Shown: in pieces, positions 7,194 through 14,504 of the stretch
How the letters are laid out: the number at the start of each line of letters is the position of its first letter
Numbering within the stretch: the first letter of the stretch is position 1
Source: Bacteroidales bacterium UBA1204
Lineage (GTDB): Bacteria > Bacteroidota > Bacteroidia > Bacteroidales > F082
Direction: 5' to 3'
Assembly: GCA_002310075.1 (NCBI GenBank)
Contig: DBXU01000083.1
Span: 22,947-41,378 of the forward strand
DNA length: 18,432 nt
Notes under the pieces: generated by a model
Told to the model about the DNA's origin: nothing
Databases searched by the model: none
What the model saw: the letters and a program-made list of their open reading frames with translations, nothing else
Translations under genes and position numbers: made by a program

Positions 7194-7917
7194 TCGCCCT
7201 CGAATAGGCATTCGCCACCTCGACGATAAACTTATTGAAATCGACACGTGCATTGTGGTCGGCGGTGTCGCTGATAGTGCGTATGACCGTGAATGGGACA
7301 TTAAACTCCAAGCACACCTGCGCCACAGCAGCGCCTTCCATCTCGACGCAGAGCACATCGGGCAGCAACCCGAGGATTTCCTCGCGTTTCTGGTTACTGT
7401 TGATGAACTGGTCGCCGCTGGCGATGTCGCCGAAATACAAGCTCGGAGCCAAATTAAACTCCTTCACGGCCTCCTCGCCTACCATATTCTCCACGCCTTT
7501 GTTCAACAGATTCGTCACTGCCTTACCTGCCAGCTCAGTCAGGTCAGAATCACTGCTGACATAGATACGATTAAGCAAAGGTAGCTCGAAGCGCGAAATC
7601 ATGGGGCGAGCGTCAAGGTCATGCTGGACAAGGCGCTTTGAAATCACAATGTCGCCCACCTTAAGGCCATCGGCCAAAGCCCCTGCTGTGCCGATGAAGA
7701 TCAAGTCCGTCACAGCAAACTCCTGAACCAACAAAGTAGCGGTGATGGTGGCCGCCACCTTACCCCATTTGGAGAAAGCTACCACACAGCGCACGTTACC
7801 GATTTTGCCCACTACAAACTCACGGTTGGCGATTTTTACGATGGTTTTTTCCGTCAAAAGAGCTTTCACTTCGTCGATTTCCTGCGCCATAGCGCCGAGT
7901 ATGCCTATATTTCTCAT
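7165..7917 (-). CDS. mtnN: 5'-methylthioadenosine/S-adenosylhomocysteine nucleosidase
   Basis: Hydrolyses the N-glycosidic bond of MTA and SAH, releasing adenine; needed for methionine/SAM recycling and, through S-ribosylhomocysteine, AI-2 production. The 250-residue product has the MTAN landmarks: MRNIGILGAMAQEID with E13, FIGTAGAL at 74-81, VEMEGAA with M193/E194 at the substrate site, and ISDTAD with catalytic D217. Its spacing matches E. coli residues E12, M173/E174 and D197. The last 29 bases overlap the 3' end of the convergent amidohydrolase. It diverges from the LOG-family gene across 58 bases containing two facing promoters. Assignment as a nucleosidase is secure; exact substrate preference is inferred from the family. 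Confidence 0.94.
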   Translation of the reverse strand: MRNIGILGAMAQEIDEVKALLTEKTIVKIANREFVVGKIGNVRCVVAFSKWGKVAATITATLLVQEFAVTDLIFIGTAGALADGLKVGDIVISKRLVQHDLDARPMISRFELPLLNRIYVSSDSDLTELAGKAVTNLLNKGVENMVGEEAVKEFNLAPSLYFGDIASGDQFINSNQKREEILGLLPDVLCVEMEGAAVAQVCLEFNVPFTVIRTISDTADHNARVDFNKFIVEVANAYSRAIIGEILRLI

Positions 7918-7928
7918 CGTTTGTATTT

Positions 7929-7961
7929 TTTGAGTTGCAAAAATAAAAAATCTTACCTTTG
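7929..7961 (+). promoter_or_regulatory. Promoter of the LOG-family gene (TTTG, 21-nt spacer, TACCTTTG)
   Basis: A -33 TTTG at 7929-7932 and a -7 TACCTTTG at 7954-7961 are separated by 21 bases, the best match in the window to the Bacteroidota two-part consensus. The ATG at 7976 is only 14 bases after the box, so the leader should be very short and without a Shine-Dalgarno sequence. Confidence 0.68.
7938..7945 (-). promoter_or_regulatory. Candidate -7 box (TATTTTTG) for mtnN
   Basis: The minus strand reads TATTTTTG 20 bases before the mtnN ATG. It sits within the spacer of the opposing LOG promoter, so the two promoters physically overlap. A TTTG on the minus strand at 7965-7962 is 16 bases away, shorter than usual. 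Confidence 0.55.
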
Positions 7962-7975
7962 CAAAAATTTATCAA

Positions 7976-8566
7976 ATGAAGAAGATTTGCATCTTTTGCG
8001 GCAGCAGTATGGGTTTCGATCCGATTTATAAGGAAAAAGCCGCTGAATTAGGTCGTGTGCTGGCCGACCACGGCTGCGAGCTACTCTATGGTGGTGGCAG
8101 CGTGGGCCTGATGAAAATTGTGGCCGATGTGATGATGGAACGCCACTGCAAGGTAATCGGCACCATCACCCAGCACCTGTTAGACATGCGCGTGGGGCAT
8201 CCCGAGATTGACGAACTGATTGTGGTGGAGACCATGGCCGAACGAAAGAAAATCCTTGAGGACATGGCCGACGGCTTCATCGCCCTACCGGGCGGCATCG
8301 GCACCATGGACGAGTTCTTCGAAGCCTACGTACTCAGCCAGCTGCGTGTCTTCGACAAACCCGTCGCCCTCTACAACGTGAACGGATACTACGATGGCCT
8401 CGTGGATTTCATCGGCCACATGGCCAATGAAGGATTCATGCGCAAGGAACATGCTGAGAACCTCATCGTGAGCAATGACGCGAAGGACCTTTTGGCAAAG
8501 ATGGAACAATTTCAGCCTGCGGATGTGACAAAGTGGGTGGTGGAGATCAAAGAACAAGTGAAATAG
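7976..8566 (+). CDS. LOG-family (TIGR00730) nucleoside 5'-monophosphate phosphoribohydrolase
   Basis: 196-residue Rossmann-type protein of the LOG/lysine-decarboxylase-like family. Characterised members cleave a nucleoside 5'-monophosphate (cytokinin riboside 5'-phosphate, or AMP) into free base and ribose 5-phosphate. Landmarks: KKICIFCGSS at the N-terminus, YGGGSVGLMK at 38-47, MAERKK with R90/K91, and the diagnostic PGGIGTMDE at 105-113 with E113. Length is normal for the type I form. The gene diverges from mtnN, which also releases adenine, over a short shared promoter region. Whether this protein makes cytokinin-like bases or simply salvages AMP cannot be told from sequence. Confidence 0.92.
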   Translation: MKKICIFCGSSMGFDPIYKEKAAELGRVLADHGCELLYGGGSVGLMKIVADVMMERHCKVIGTITQHLLDMRVGHPEIDELIVVETMAERKKILEDMADGFIALPGGIGTMDEFFEAYVLSQLRVFDKPVALYNVNGYYDGLVDFIGHMANEGFMRKEHAENLIVSNDAKDLLAKMEQFQPADVTKWVVEIKEQVK

Positions 8567-8592
8567 TTTAGAGTTTAAAGTTTAGAGTTTAG
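8565..8592 (+). repeat. Four tandem heptamers (AGTTTAG) between the LOG and deaminase genes
   Basis: Four contiguous 7-mers: agtttag, agtttaa, agtttag, agtttag. They begin inside the LOG stop codon and end five bases before the next ATG, filling practically the whole 31-base gap. No TAnnTTTG box is seen here, so the downstream gene is probably read from the LOG promoter. Confidence 0.75.
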
Positions 8593-8597
8593 AGAAT

Positions 8598-9629
8598 ATG
8601 ATCATTATTGGAATAACAGGGACGCTGGGCGCTGGCAAAGGCACCATCGTCGACTACCTCGTCAAGGAAAAGGGCTTCGTGCATTACTCGGTGCGGGCCT
8701 ACATCACAGAAGAATGTCAACGCCGCGGGCTTGAAGTGAACCGCGACACATTGACCATGGTGGGCAACGACTTGCGCGCCGCGCATTGTCCGAGCTACAT
8801 CACCGACCAGCTCTTCAAGCGTGCCAAGGCTGAGGGCAAGAACGCTGTCATTGAGAGCGTACGCACGCCGGGCGAGATCCACTCGCTGCGCGAGAAGGGC
8901 GAGTTCTACCTCTTCGCTGTCGATGCCGACCGTAAGATCCGTTACGACCGCATCTACCTCCGTGGCTCGGAGACCGACCACATCGACTTCGACACCTTCG
9001 TAGCCAACGAGGAGCGCGAGATGACAGCCACCGACCCCAACAAACAAAACCTCGGTGCCTGTATCAAGGAGGCCGACTTCGTCTTTATGAACGACGGCAC
9101 CATCCCCCAGCTGCACCAACAGGTGGAAAAGGTGCTGACGCAGTTGCATGTGCGCCCTTCGTGGGATGATTATTTCCTCAACCTTGCTGATACCGTCAGC
9201 GAGCGTGCCACCTGCAACCGTGGCCGCAGCGGCTGCGTCATCGTAAAGGACAAGCAAATCCTGGTGACGGGTTATGTAGGCTCGCCTAGAGGTCTGCCGC
9301 ACTGCGACGACGTGGGGCACCTCTTCCGCAAGGTCATCCACGACGACGGCAGCGTCACCCAACACTGTGTGCGCACGGTCCATGCCGAGCAAAACGCCAT
9401 TTGCCAAGCCGCCCGTAGAGGTATTGCTTTGGATGGCAGCACCCTCTATTGCCGCATGACCCCCTGCCGCACCTGCGCCATGCTCATCATCAACTGCGGC
9501 ATCGTCCGCGTAGTGTGCGAACGCCGCTATCACGACGGCGCCGAGACCGAAGAAATGTTCAAGCAAGTGGGCATCAAGTTGGAATACAAATACGATGAGG
9601 TGCAGCAGTACGAGGGACAGCGGTGTTAA
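8598..9629 (+). CDS. Fusion of a P-loop nucleotide-kinase-like domain and a dCMP deaminase
   Basis: 343-residue two-domain protein. Residues 1 to about 180 form an adenylate/dNMP-kinase-like P-loop domain: Walker A GTLGAGKGT at 8-16, GNDLR at 56-60, ESVRTPGEI at 86-94, and a basic segment RKIRYDRIYLR. Residues from about 188 form a zinc cytidine deaminase of the dCMP-deaminase type: H262-A-E264 (catalytic Glu) and P289-C290-x-x-C293 (zinc cysteines), with extra C206, H235/C236 and H241 that may bind a second zinc. Expected chemistry is deoxycytidylate to deoxyuridylate for dTMP synthesis; the kinase-like half may bind or phosphorylate nucleotides, or regulate. The gene is 31 bases after LOG; its stop overlaps the stop of convergent nhaC. 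The substrates of each half are inferred. Confidence 0.88.
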   Translation: MIIIGITGTLGAGKGTIVDYLVKEKGFVHYSVRAYITEECQRRGLEVNRDTLTMVGNDLRAAHCPSYITDQLFKRAKAEGKNAVIESVRTPGEIHSLREKGEFYLFAVDADRKIRYDRIYLRGSETDHIDFDTFVANEEREMTATDPNKQNLGACIKEADFVFMNDGTIPQLHQQVEKVLTQLHVRPSWDDYFLNLADTVSERATCNRGRSGCVIVKDKQILVTGYVGSPRGLPHCDDVGHLFRKVIHDDGSVTQHCVRTVHAEQNAICQAARRGIALDGSTLYCRMTPCRTCAMLIINCGIVRVVCERRYHDGAETEEMFKQVGIKLEYKYDEVQQYEGQRC

Positions 9630-11281
9630 ACCTTCTTTCCCACAAAACGCACCACCAGCCACAAAACGGCAAAGCCCGTCAGGAAAGCCACCCACGAAGG
9701 CAAACCCAAAGCAGTAGGCAACACGCCTATCAACAAGGCTACACCACCTACGGTGAGCGCATATGGCATTTGCGTACTGACGTGTTGCAAATGGTTGCAA
9801 CTTGAGGCCAGAGAACTCATAATAGTCGTGTCGGAAATAGGTGAACAATGATCTCCCATGACGGAGCCTGCCAATACCGAGGCCACCACATTGTAGAACA
9901 AAGGCATCGTGGCGTCAACAGACATGCCTCGCCCTTGGCAGAGCAGCCACGAAGCCGGCAAAATCAAAGGATAGAGAATAGCCATAGTACCCCATGAAGT
10001 ACCCGTTGAGAAACCTATCAAAGCAGCCAAAAGGAAAGTCAGCACAGGCACAACAGTAGGCGACAGAGACCATTGCACTAACAGTTGTGAAACGAATTCG
10101 GCTGTATGCATATCCTTCGTTACCAAAGCGATAGACCATGCCAAGGTCAGAATAAGCACCGCGTTGAACATGGCCTTGAAGCCTTCGACCATCTCTTCCA
10201 TGATCTTTCCAAATTTCATGTCGCCCCGTAGCATTGTCATCACAATGGCAGTGAGCAACGACAGCACAGAAGCCCAAAGCAAGGCCTTGTAAGAATTGGC
10301 TGCACCTATAGTTGCTGAGAGTTCGGAGAAGAAGCCTGTCTCGGCTTGCCAAACAGAAGCATCGTAACCCGTGGCTATCAGACCGATGATGGTGCCAAAA
10401 ATCAACACAGCTAGCGGAATCAAGGCATCAATGATATGGGCAGGTCTCGACACCCCATTGGTCATCTCAATTTCCATGGCAGAGGCATTGCGCGCCTTGC
10501 GTTCAGCCTTCAGCATAGGGCCAAAGTCACGCCCGCTAAAGATGATCATCAGCACGAAGCCAAGGGTAAGGAAGGGATAGAAACTGTATACCAAGGAATG
10601 GAAAAACACCGAATAGGCAGATGCTTCCAACCCAATGGCGCGAATACCATCCTGAATGTAACTCAGCTCAGCCCCAATCCAAGTAGTCACGAAAGCCACT
10701 GCCACGACAGGGGCCGATGTAGAGTCTACGATATAGGCCAACTTCTCGCGCGACACCTTCAATTTGTCGGCAACAGGACGCATGGTGTTGCCCACCACCA
10801 AAGTATTGGAATAGTCGTCGAAAAAAATGCAGAGGTCCATCAAAAAGGTCATCAGCTGACCCGAACGGGGGCCATGTGCCCGTCGCGACAGCCAATTAAC
10901 CACGCCTTGCATGCCGCCATTTACGGTGATGATGCGCACCATGCCACCGATAATCAAGGTGAAGACAATGATTGTCACATGGTCGGCGTCAAACAACGAG
11001 CCCACGACATAGGTGTCAACCACGCGAAGCAGGCCGCCGCCCAAAGCCGAAGCCGGACTTGCCCCTCCATACAAGGCCATGAGGAAGGTACCCGTCAAGA
11101 TGCCTACAAAAAGCGATGAAATCACCTCCTTAATAATTAAAGCCATCACAATAGCCACCAAAGGCGGAAGAATTGACATCCAAAGCGGCATAGGGCCAAC
11201 AACAGGGCCTAAGGCATACAACAGCGCCATGCCCAACGCCAATACTAGCACAAGTGCCAAGCCAATCCATTTCTTTTTCAT
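9626..11281 (-). CDS. nhaC: NhaC-family Na+/H+ antiporter
   Basis: 551-residue inner-membrane secondary transporter with about a dozen hydrophobic segments starting at residue 5. It should exchange cytoplasmic Na+ for H+ and so regulate pH and salt. Family signatures seen: LPPLVAIVMALIIKEVISSLFVG in the first third (starting near residue 38), FFDDYSN at 153-159, GTSWGTMAILYPL, and MGDHCSPISDTT from residue 475. Some NhaC-family proteins move malate or lactate with Na+, so the substrate is not certain. ATG 11281 (MKKKW) is preferred over ATG 11287 because the -7 box at 11299-11306 would leave almost no leader for the latter. Its stop codon overlaps the stop of the convergent deaminase gene. 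Confidence 0.9.
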   Translation of the reverse strand: MKKKWIGLALVLVLALGMALLYALGPVVGPMPLWMSILPPLVAIVMALIIKEVISSLFVGILTGTFLMALYGGASPASALGGGLLRVVDTYVVGSLFDADHVTIIVFTLIIGGMVRIITVNGGMQGVVNWLSRRAHGPRSGQLMTFLMDLCIFFDDYSNTLVVGNTMRPVADKLKVSREKLAYIVDSTSAPVVAVAFVTTWIGAELSYIQDGIRAIGLEASAYSVFFHSLVYSFYPFLTLGFVLMIIFSGRDFGPMLKAERKARNASAMEIEMTNGVSRPAHIIDALIPLAVLIFGTIIGLIATGYDASVWQAETGFFSELSATIGAANSYKALLWASVLSLLTAIVMTMLRGDMKFGKIMEEMVEGFKAMFNAVLILTLAWSIALVTKDMHTAEFVSQLLVQWSLSPTVVPVLTFLLAALIGFSTGTSWGTMAILYPLILPASWLLCQGRGMSVDATMPLFYNVVASVLAGSVMGDHCSPISDTTIMSSLASSCNHLQHVSTQMPYALTVGGVALLIGVLPTALGLPSWVAFLTGFAVLWLVVRFVGKKV

Positions 11282-11298
11282 AGGCATCAAATGTGATA

Positions 11299-11306
11299 CA
11301 AAAATA
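11299..11306 (-). promoter_or_regulatory. Candidate -7 box (TATTTTTG) for nhaC
   Basis: The minus strand reads TATTTTTG 17 bases before ATG 11281. No convincing -33 element at 19-21 bases. Confidence 0.55.
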
Positions 11307-11348
11307 GCATTTTTTACAAAAACATGCTTCTCAAAACCATTTTGGCCT

Positions 11349-11356
11349 TATTTTTG
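11349..11356 (+). promoter_or_regulatory. Candidate -7 box (TATTTTTG) for the small lipoprotein gene
   Basis: TATTTTTG lies 46 bases before ATG 11403, giving a leader of about 40 bases. It faces the nhaC promoter 42 bases away. No clear -33 TTTG at the usual distance. Confidence 0.5.
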
Positions 11357-11402
11357 CACACGATAATAGAATGATTACACTAACACCGTAAACAAACACA
11401 TC

Positions 11403-11921
11403 ATGAAGAAAGCATTAGCCATTGCATTATGTTGCATCACAATTCTGTTCTCTGCCTGCCAAAAAGAAAACAACAATAAAAGATTCATCGGAAACTATAA
11501 AGGAACGGCATGGGTATCAGGCACCTATGATGCCAACGTCCCAAACATCGGACCCATGCACCAAGAATTCACTGACCAAGCATTACCCGTTGAACTTCAA
11601 CTGAACGAGGGAGAGAATTCAAAAGAAGTGACTGGCATTTGCAAGATTGAAGACCAGGAAATCCCATGCAAAGGTACTGTCGACGGCAATATCGTCACCT
11701 TCACAGCCGTCGATGAAGTCGTCACCATCGACTACAATGCGGGAGGCTTCAATTTATCACCAGAAATGAAAATGACATACGACATCAAAGGAACACTGTC
11801 AGATGGCACACTCACACTCGACGGCAACTGCTCTGGCAATGGAACCGTCAGCATCATGTTCTCTACTGCCACGCTCAATATGAACGCCACAATGACGGGA
11901 AGTTTGACCCAAATCCGATAA
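11403..11921 (+). CDS. Small lipoprotein of unknown function, predicted all-beta
   Basis: 172-residue lipoprotein: a signal peptide with lipobox LFSAC and lipidated C19, a short polar linker (QKENNNK), then about 145 residues of alternating beta-type sequence beginning FIGNYKGTAW. Repeated short motifs such as VTG-x-C-K, KGTVDGNIVTFTAV and KGTLSDGTLTLDG suggest an up-and-down beta barrel or lipocalin-like sheet. Three cysteines remain in the mature domain besides C19. I do not recognise the family. It stands alone, with its own -7 box and a strong terminator 22 bases after its stop. Its base composition is more AT-rich than the neighbouring genes. No function is proposed. Confidence 0.85.
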   Translation: MKKALAIALCCITILFSACQKENNNKRFIGNYKGTAWVSGTYDANVPNIGPMHQEFTDQALPVELQLNEGENSKEVTGICKIEDQEIPCKGTVDGNIVTFTAVDEVVTIDYNAGGFNLSPEMKMTYDIKGTLSDGTLTLDGNCSGNGTVSIMFSTATLNMNATMTGSLTQIR

Positions 11922-11943
11922 ACGGAAACATCTTCTTAGCAAT

Positions 11944-11977
11944 AAAAAAAACAGCCCTGTTATTGGGCTGTTTTTTT
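11944..11977. terminator. Bidirectional intrinsic terminator (lipoprotein / tRNA-fMet)
   Basis: Stem CAGCCC (11952-11957) with GGGCTG (11965-11970), seven-base loop, flanked by eight A on the left and seven T on the right. On the plus strand it ends the lipoprotein transcript; on the minus strand it lies 5 bases beyond the tRNA 3' end and ends that transcript. Confidence 0.9.
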
Positions 11978-11981
11978 ATTG

Positions 11982-12053
11982 TAGCGGGGGGAGGATTCGA
12001 ACCTCCGACCTCCGGGTTATGAGCCCGACGAGCTGCCTCTGCTCTACCCCGCA
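11982..12053 (-). tRNA. Initiator tRNA-fMet (CAU)
   Basis: A complete cloverleaf on the minus strand, 72 bases, CCA not encoded. Acceptor pairs 2-7 are GCGGGG/CCCCGC; the anticodon loop is CUCAUAA; the T arm is GGAGG-UUCGAAU-CCUCC. Three features mark it as the initiator rather than elongator: positions 1 and 72 do not pair (U and U here, C and A in E. coli), the anticodon stem ends in three G-C pairs (GGG/CCC), and the D stem has the A11-U24 pair. It carries formyl-Met to the ribosomal P site. It has its own -7 box 50 bases upstream and the shared terminator downstream. Confidence 0.95.
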
Positions 12054-12102
12054 TCGTGCGAAAAACCTCGGAAAACAAAAAATTCGCTCCCGAAATCGGC
12101 TG

Positions 12103-12110
12103 CAAAGATA
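12103..12110 (-). promoter_or_regulatory. Candidate -7 box (TATCTTTG) for tRNA-fMet
   Basis: The minus strand reads TATCTTTG 49 bases before the tRNA 5' end, with a minus-strand TTTG at 12136-12133 after a 22-base spacer as possible -33. One base separates it from the opposing era box. Confidence 0.55.
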
Positions 12111-12111
12111 A

Positions 12112-12119
12112 TAATTTTG
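12112..12119 (+). promoter_or_regulatory. Candidate -7 box (TAATTTTG) for era
   Basis: TAATTTTG lies 38 bases before the era ATG and back to back with the tRNA-fMet box. A second, imperfect match TTTCTTTG at 12120-12127 could also serve. Confidence 0.5.
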
Positions 12120-12157
12120 TTTCTTTGCAAGGCAAAAAACAGGAAATTTTTTTCACT

Positions 12158-13039
12158 ATGACGCATAAAGCAGGTTATGTCAACATTATAGGGCGTCCAA
12201 ACGTAGGCAAGTCCACCCTTATGAATCAACTCGTTGGAGAAAAAATCTCCATCATTACCTCGAAAGCACAGACCACACGCCACCGCATCTTGGGCATCGT
12301 CAATGGCGACGATTTCCAAATCGTCTTTTCTGACACACCAGGCATCATCAAAGACCCAGCCTACAAGATGCATGAAGTGATGAACCAATTCGTCAACGTG
12401 GCCCTCATCGATGCCGACCTCATCCTTTTCGTCGTCGACATCACCGACAAGAAAGTTGAGGAAAAAACGGTGGAGAGGTTAAAGACCATCGACATTCCTG
12501 TTTTCGTGCTTATCAACAAAATCGACCTATCCAACCAAGAGGCCGTTGAACAAGCTGTCGAAACGTGGCGGCAGACCCTACCCAATGCCACGGTGTTCCC
12601 GCTTTCGGCACAATATGGCGCCAATGTGGAGTTCATCTTAAAGCAGATTCTGGAGAAACTTCCCGAATGCCCTCCTTACTTCCCCAAGGATGAACTCACC
12701 GATCGTTCGATGCGCTTCTTTATCACAGAGATCATCCGTGAGAAGATTTTACTCAATTACCAGCAGGAGATTCCTTATTCCGTCCAAGTCGAGGTGGAGA
12801 GCTACGAAGAAACCGAACATCACATCCATATTCGTTCCGTGATCTATGTGGCTCGCGATTCGCAGAAGGCCATCATCATAGGCAAGGGCGGTAGTGCCAT
12901 CAAGAAACTAGGCATGCAGGCCCGCACTGACATTGAGGAGTTTACAGGAAAGAAGATTTTCTTGGAATTGTTCGTAAAGGTTGATAAAGATTGGAGAGAT
13001 AATGAAGCCGAGCTGAAACGGTTTGGCTACGAAGCATAA
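12158..13039 (+). CDS. era: GTPase Era
   Basis: Essential GTPase that binds the 3' end of 16S rRNA and assists 30S subunit maturation. 293 residues, normal length. G1 GRPNVGKS at 12-19, switch I region with T39/T40, G3 DTPG at 59-62, G4 NKID at 120-123, G5 SAQ at 150-152, and a C-terminal KH domain with IIIGKGGSAIKKLG near 239-252. The frame is open for 34 codons upstream, but that stretch contains the promoter box and part of the tRNA gene, so ATG 12158 (MTHKAGYVNIIG) is the start. der follows after a 157-base gap holding a long inverted heptamer array. Its promoter faces that of tRNA-fMet. Confidence 0.97.
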   Translation: MTHKAGYVNIIGRPNVGKSTLMNQLVGEKISIITSKAQTTRHRILGIVNGDDFQIVFSDTPGIIKDPAYKMHEVMNQFVNVALIDADLILFVVDITDKKVEEKTVERLKTIDIPVFVLINKIDLSNQEAVEQAVETWRQTLPNATVFPLSAQYGANVEFILKQILEKLPECPPYFPKDELTDRSMRFFITEIIREKILLNYQQEIPYSVQVEVESYEETEHHIHIRSVIYVARDSQKAIIIGKGGSAIKKLGMQARTDIEEFTGKKIFLELFVKVDKDWRDNEAELKRFGYEA

Positions 13040-13042
13040 AAC

Positions 13043-13156
13043 AGTGAGGAGTGAGAAGTGAGAAGTTAGGAGTGAGAAGTTAGGAGTGAGAAGTTAGGAG
13101 TGAGAAGTGGAGGTGATGACAAAAAACTCCTCACTCCTAACTCCTCACTCCTAACT
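13043..13156 (+). repeat. Inverted heptamer array between era and der, able to form a 30-bp stem
   Basis: The left part (13043-13105) is nine contiguous 7-mers of types agtgagg, agtgaga and agttagg, including three exact copies of the 14-mer gaagttaggagtga (13062-13103). The right part (13127-13156) is the complementary type in inverted orientation, with two exact copies of ctcctcactcctaa. Bases 13078-13107 can pair with 13127-13156 at 28 of 30 positions around a 19-base loop. There are no unique spacers, so this is not CRISPR. It begins four bases after the era stop and ends six bases before the der -7 box. Confidence 0.88.
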
Positions 13157-13162
13157 ATTTAT

Positions 13163-13170
13163 TATTTTTG
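13163..13170 (+). promoter_or_regulatory. Candidate -7 box (TATTTTTG) for der
   Basis: TATTTTTG lies 26 bases before the der ATG. The place where a -33 element would be (about 13139-13144) falls inside the right arm of the repeat, which contains no TTTG. Confidence 0.52.
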
Positions 13171-13196
13171 CAGCCCAAAACAAAACCATCAAAGAA

Positions 13197-14504
13197 ATGT
13201 CAAACATTGTAGCAATTGTGGGGAGACCCAATGTGGGAAAATCGACTTTGTTCAACCGTCTGCTGAAGCAGCGCATGGCCATCGTGGAAGAGACGAGTGG
13301 CGTAACGCGTGACAGGCACTACGGCAAAAGCGATTGGAACGGAAAGGAATTCACCGTCATCGACACGGGCGGTTATGTGGTAGGGTCAGACGACATCTTT
13401 GAAGAAGAGATCCGCAAGCAAGTGGATTTGGCTATCGAAGAGGCCGATGTCATTGTATTTGTGGTGGACGGACGCGAAGGCGCACACGTCCTCGACGAGG
13501 ATGTAGCGGTCATTTTGAGGCAACAAAAGAAGCCCGTCCTGCTAGCTGTCAATAAGATAGACGAGCCGAACAAAGAAATCTTGGCAGGCGAGTTTTACGC
13601 CTTAGGCCTGGGCGAGCCCTACCCCATGTCGGCCATGACCGGTACAGGTACTGGCGAGCTCCTCGACAAGGTATGCGAGCTCCTGCCCTCCGACACCACC
13701 GACTTCAACACAGACCTACCCAAATTCACCGTGGTGGGCCGCCCCAACGTAGGTAAGTCGTCTCTGATCAACGCCTTCCTCGGCACCGACCGTCATATCG
13801 TTACTGATATAGCAGGCACCACTCGCGACAGCAACTACACACGCTACAACGCTTTCGGCATGGAGTTTATGCTTGTCGACACCGCCGGGCTTCGCAAAAA
13901 GAGCAAAGTGGAAGAAGACATTGAGTTTTACAGCGTGTTACGCTCCATCCGAGCCATTGAGGACTGCGATGTGGCCATCCTCATGCTTGACGCCCAAAAC
14001 GGTTTTGAAGCGCAAGACATGAACATATTGCGTCTCATCGAGAAAAATAAAAAAGGCTTGGTGCTGGTAGTCAACAAGTGGGACCTCGTGGAAAAGGATT
14101 CTAACACCCACCTGCAATTCGAGAACTACATTCGCGAGAAGACAGCGCCTTTTAAGGACTATCCCATCATCTTCACTTCCGCCATCAACAAGCAACGCAT
14201 CTATAAAGTGCTGGAAACCGCACACAAGGTATACGAAAACCGCGAGCGCCGTATCCCCGTGCGTGAGCTCAACGACAAGATGTTGGAAATCATCAACTCC
14301 GTGCCGCTACCCACAGCATCACGTGGACGTTTCCTGCGCATCAAATACATCACCCAACTGAAAGGCATGACACCCCAGTTCGTGTTTTTCTGCAACCTGC
14401 CAAAAGACGTGAAAGAATCGTACAAACGCTTCTTGGAGAACAAGTTGCGCGAAACGTGGGACTTCAACGGCGTACCGATTCAACTTATCTTCAAAGAGAA
14501 ATAA
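13197..14504 (+). CDS. der: GTPase Der (EngA), double G domain
   Basis: Essential 50S-assembly GTPase with two consecutive G domains. 435 residues, normal length. First domain: GRPNVGKS at 9-16, DTGG at 56-59, NKID at 119-122, SAM at 145-147. Second domain: GRPNVGKS at 181-188, TTRD at 208-211, DTAG at 228-231 followed by LRKKSKVEE, and NKWD in the 290s. The C-terminal KH-like domain starts around residue 350. It has its own -7 box after the heptamer array and continues as an operon: the stop codon TAA shares its last base with the ATG of the S4-domain gene. Linkage with era places two ribosome-assembly GTPases side by side. Confidence 0.97.
   Translation: MSNIVAIVGRPNVGKSTLFNRLLKQRMAIVEETSGVTRDRHYGKSDWNGKEFTVIDTGGYVVGSDDIFEEEIRKQVDLAIEEADVIVFVVDGREGAHVLDEDVAVILRQQKKPVLLAVNKIDEPNKEILAGEFYALGLGEPYPMSAMTGTGTGELLDKVCELLPSDTTDFNTDLPKFTVVGRPNVGKSSLINAFLGTDRHIVTDIAGTTRDSNYTRYNAFGMEFMLVDTAGLRKKSKVEEDIEFYSVLRSIRAIEDCDVAILMLDAQNGFEAQDMNILRLIEKNKKGLVLVVNKWDLVEKDSNTHLQFENYIREKTAPFKDYPIIFTSAINKQRIYKVLETAHKVYENRERRIPVRELNDKMLEIINSVPLPTASRGRFLRIKYITQLKGMTPQFVFFCNLPKDVKESYKRFLENKLRETWDFNGVPIQLIFKEK

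Noticed and set aside
8598..9629. A phage-defence island around the deaminase fusion
   Set aside because: Both neighbours (LOG and NhaC) are common metabolic genes; there is no integrase, toxin-antitoxin pair or other defence gene. Only the domain order resembles a defence protein.
8589..9848. Long open frame (419 codons) on the minus strand opposite the kinase-deaminase gene
   Set aside because: It runs antisense through all the intact motifs of the deaminase and into nhaC. Its translation is low-complexity (His, Val, Ala, Asp rich) and shows no domain; it reflects codon bias of the real gene.
10436..11119. 227-codon plus-strand frame inside nhaC
   Set aside because: Antisense to the NhaC membrane helices; His/Gln-rich translation typical of reversed hydrophobic codons.
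12056..12157. N-terminal extension of era
   Set aside because: The stretch contains the divergent promoters, and Era normally begins a few residues before the G1 motif.
13043..13156. CRISPR-like array between era and der
   Set aside because: Units are 7 or 14 bases, contiguous, with no unique spacers and no cas genes.
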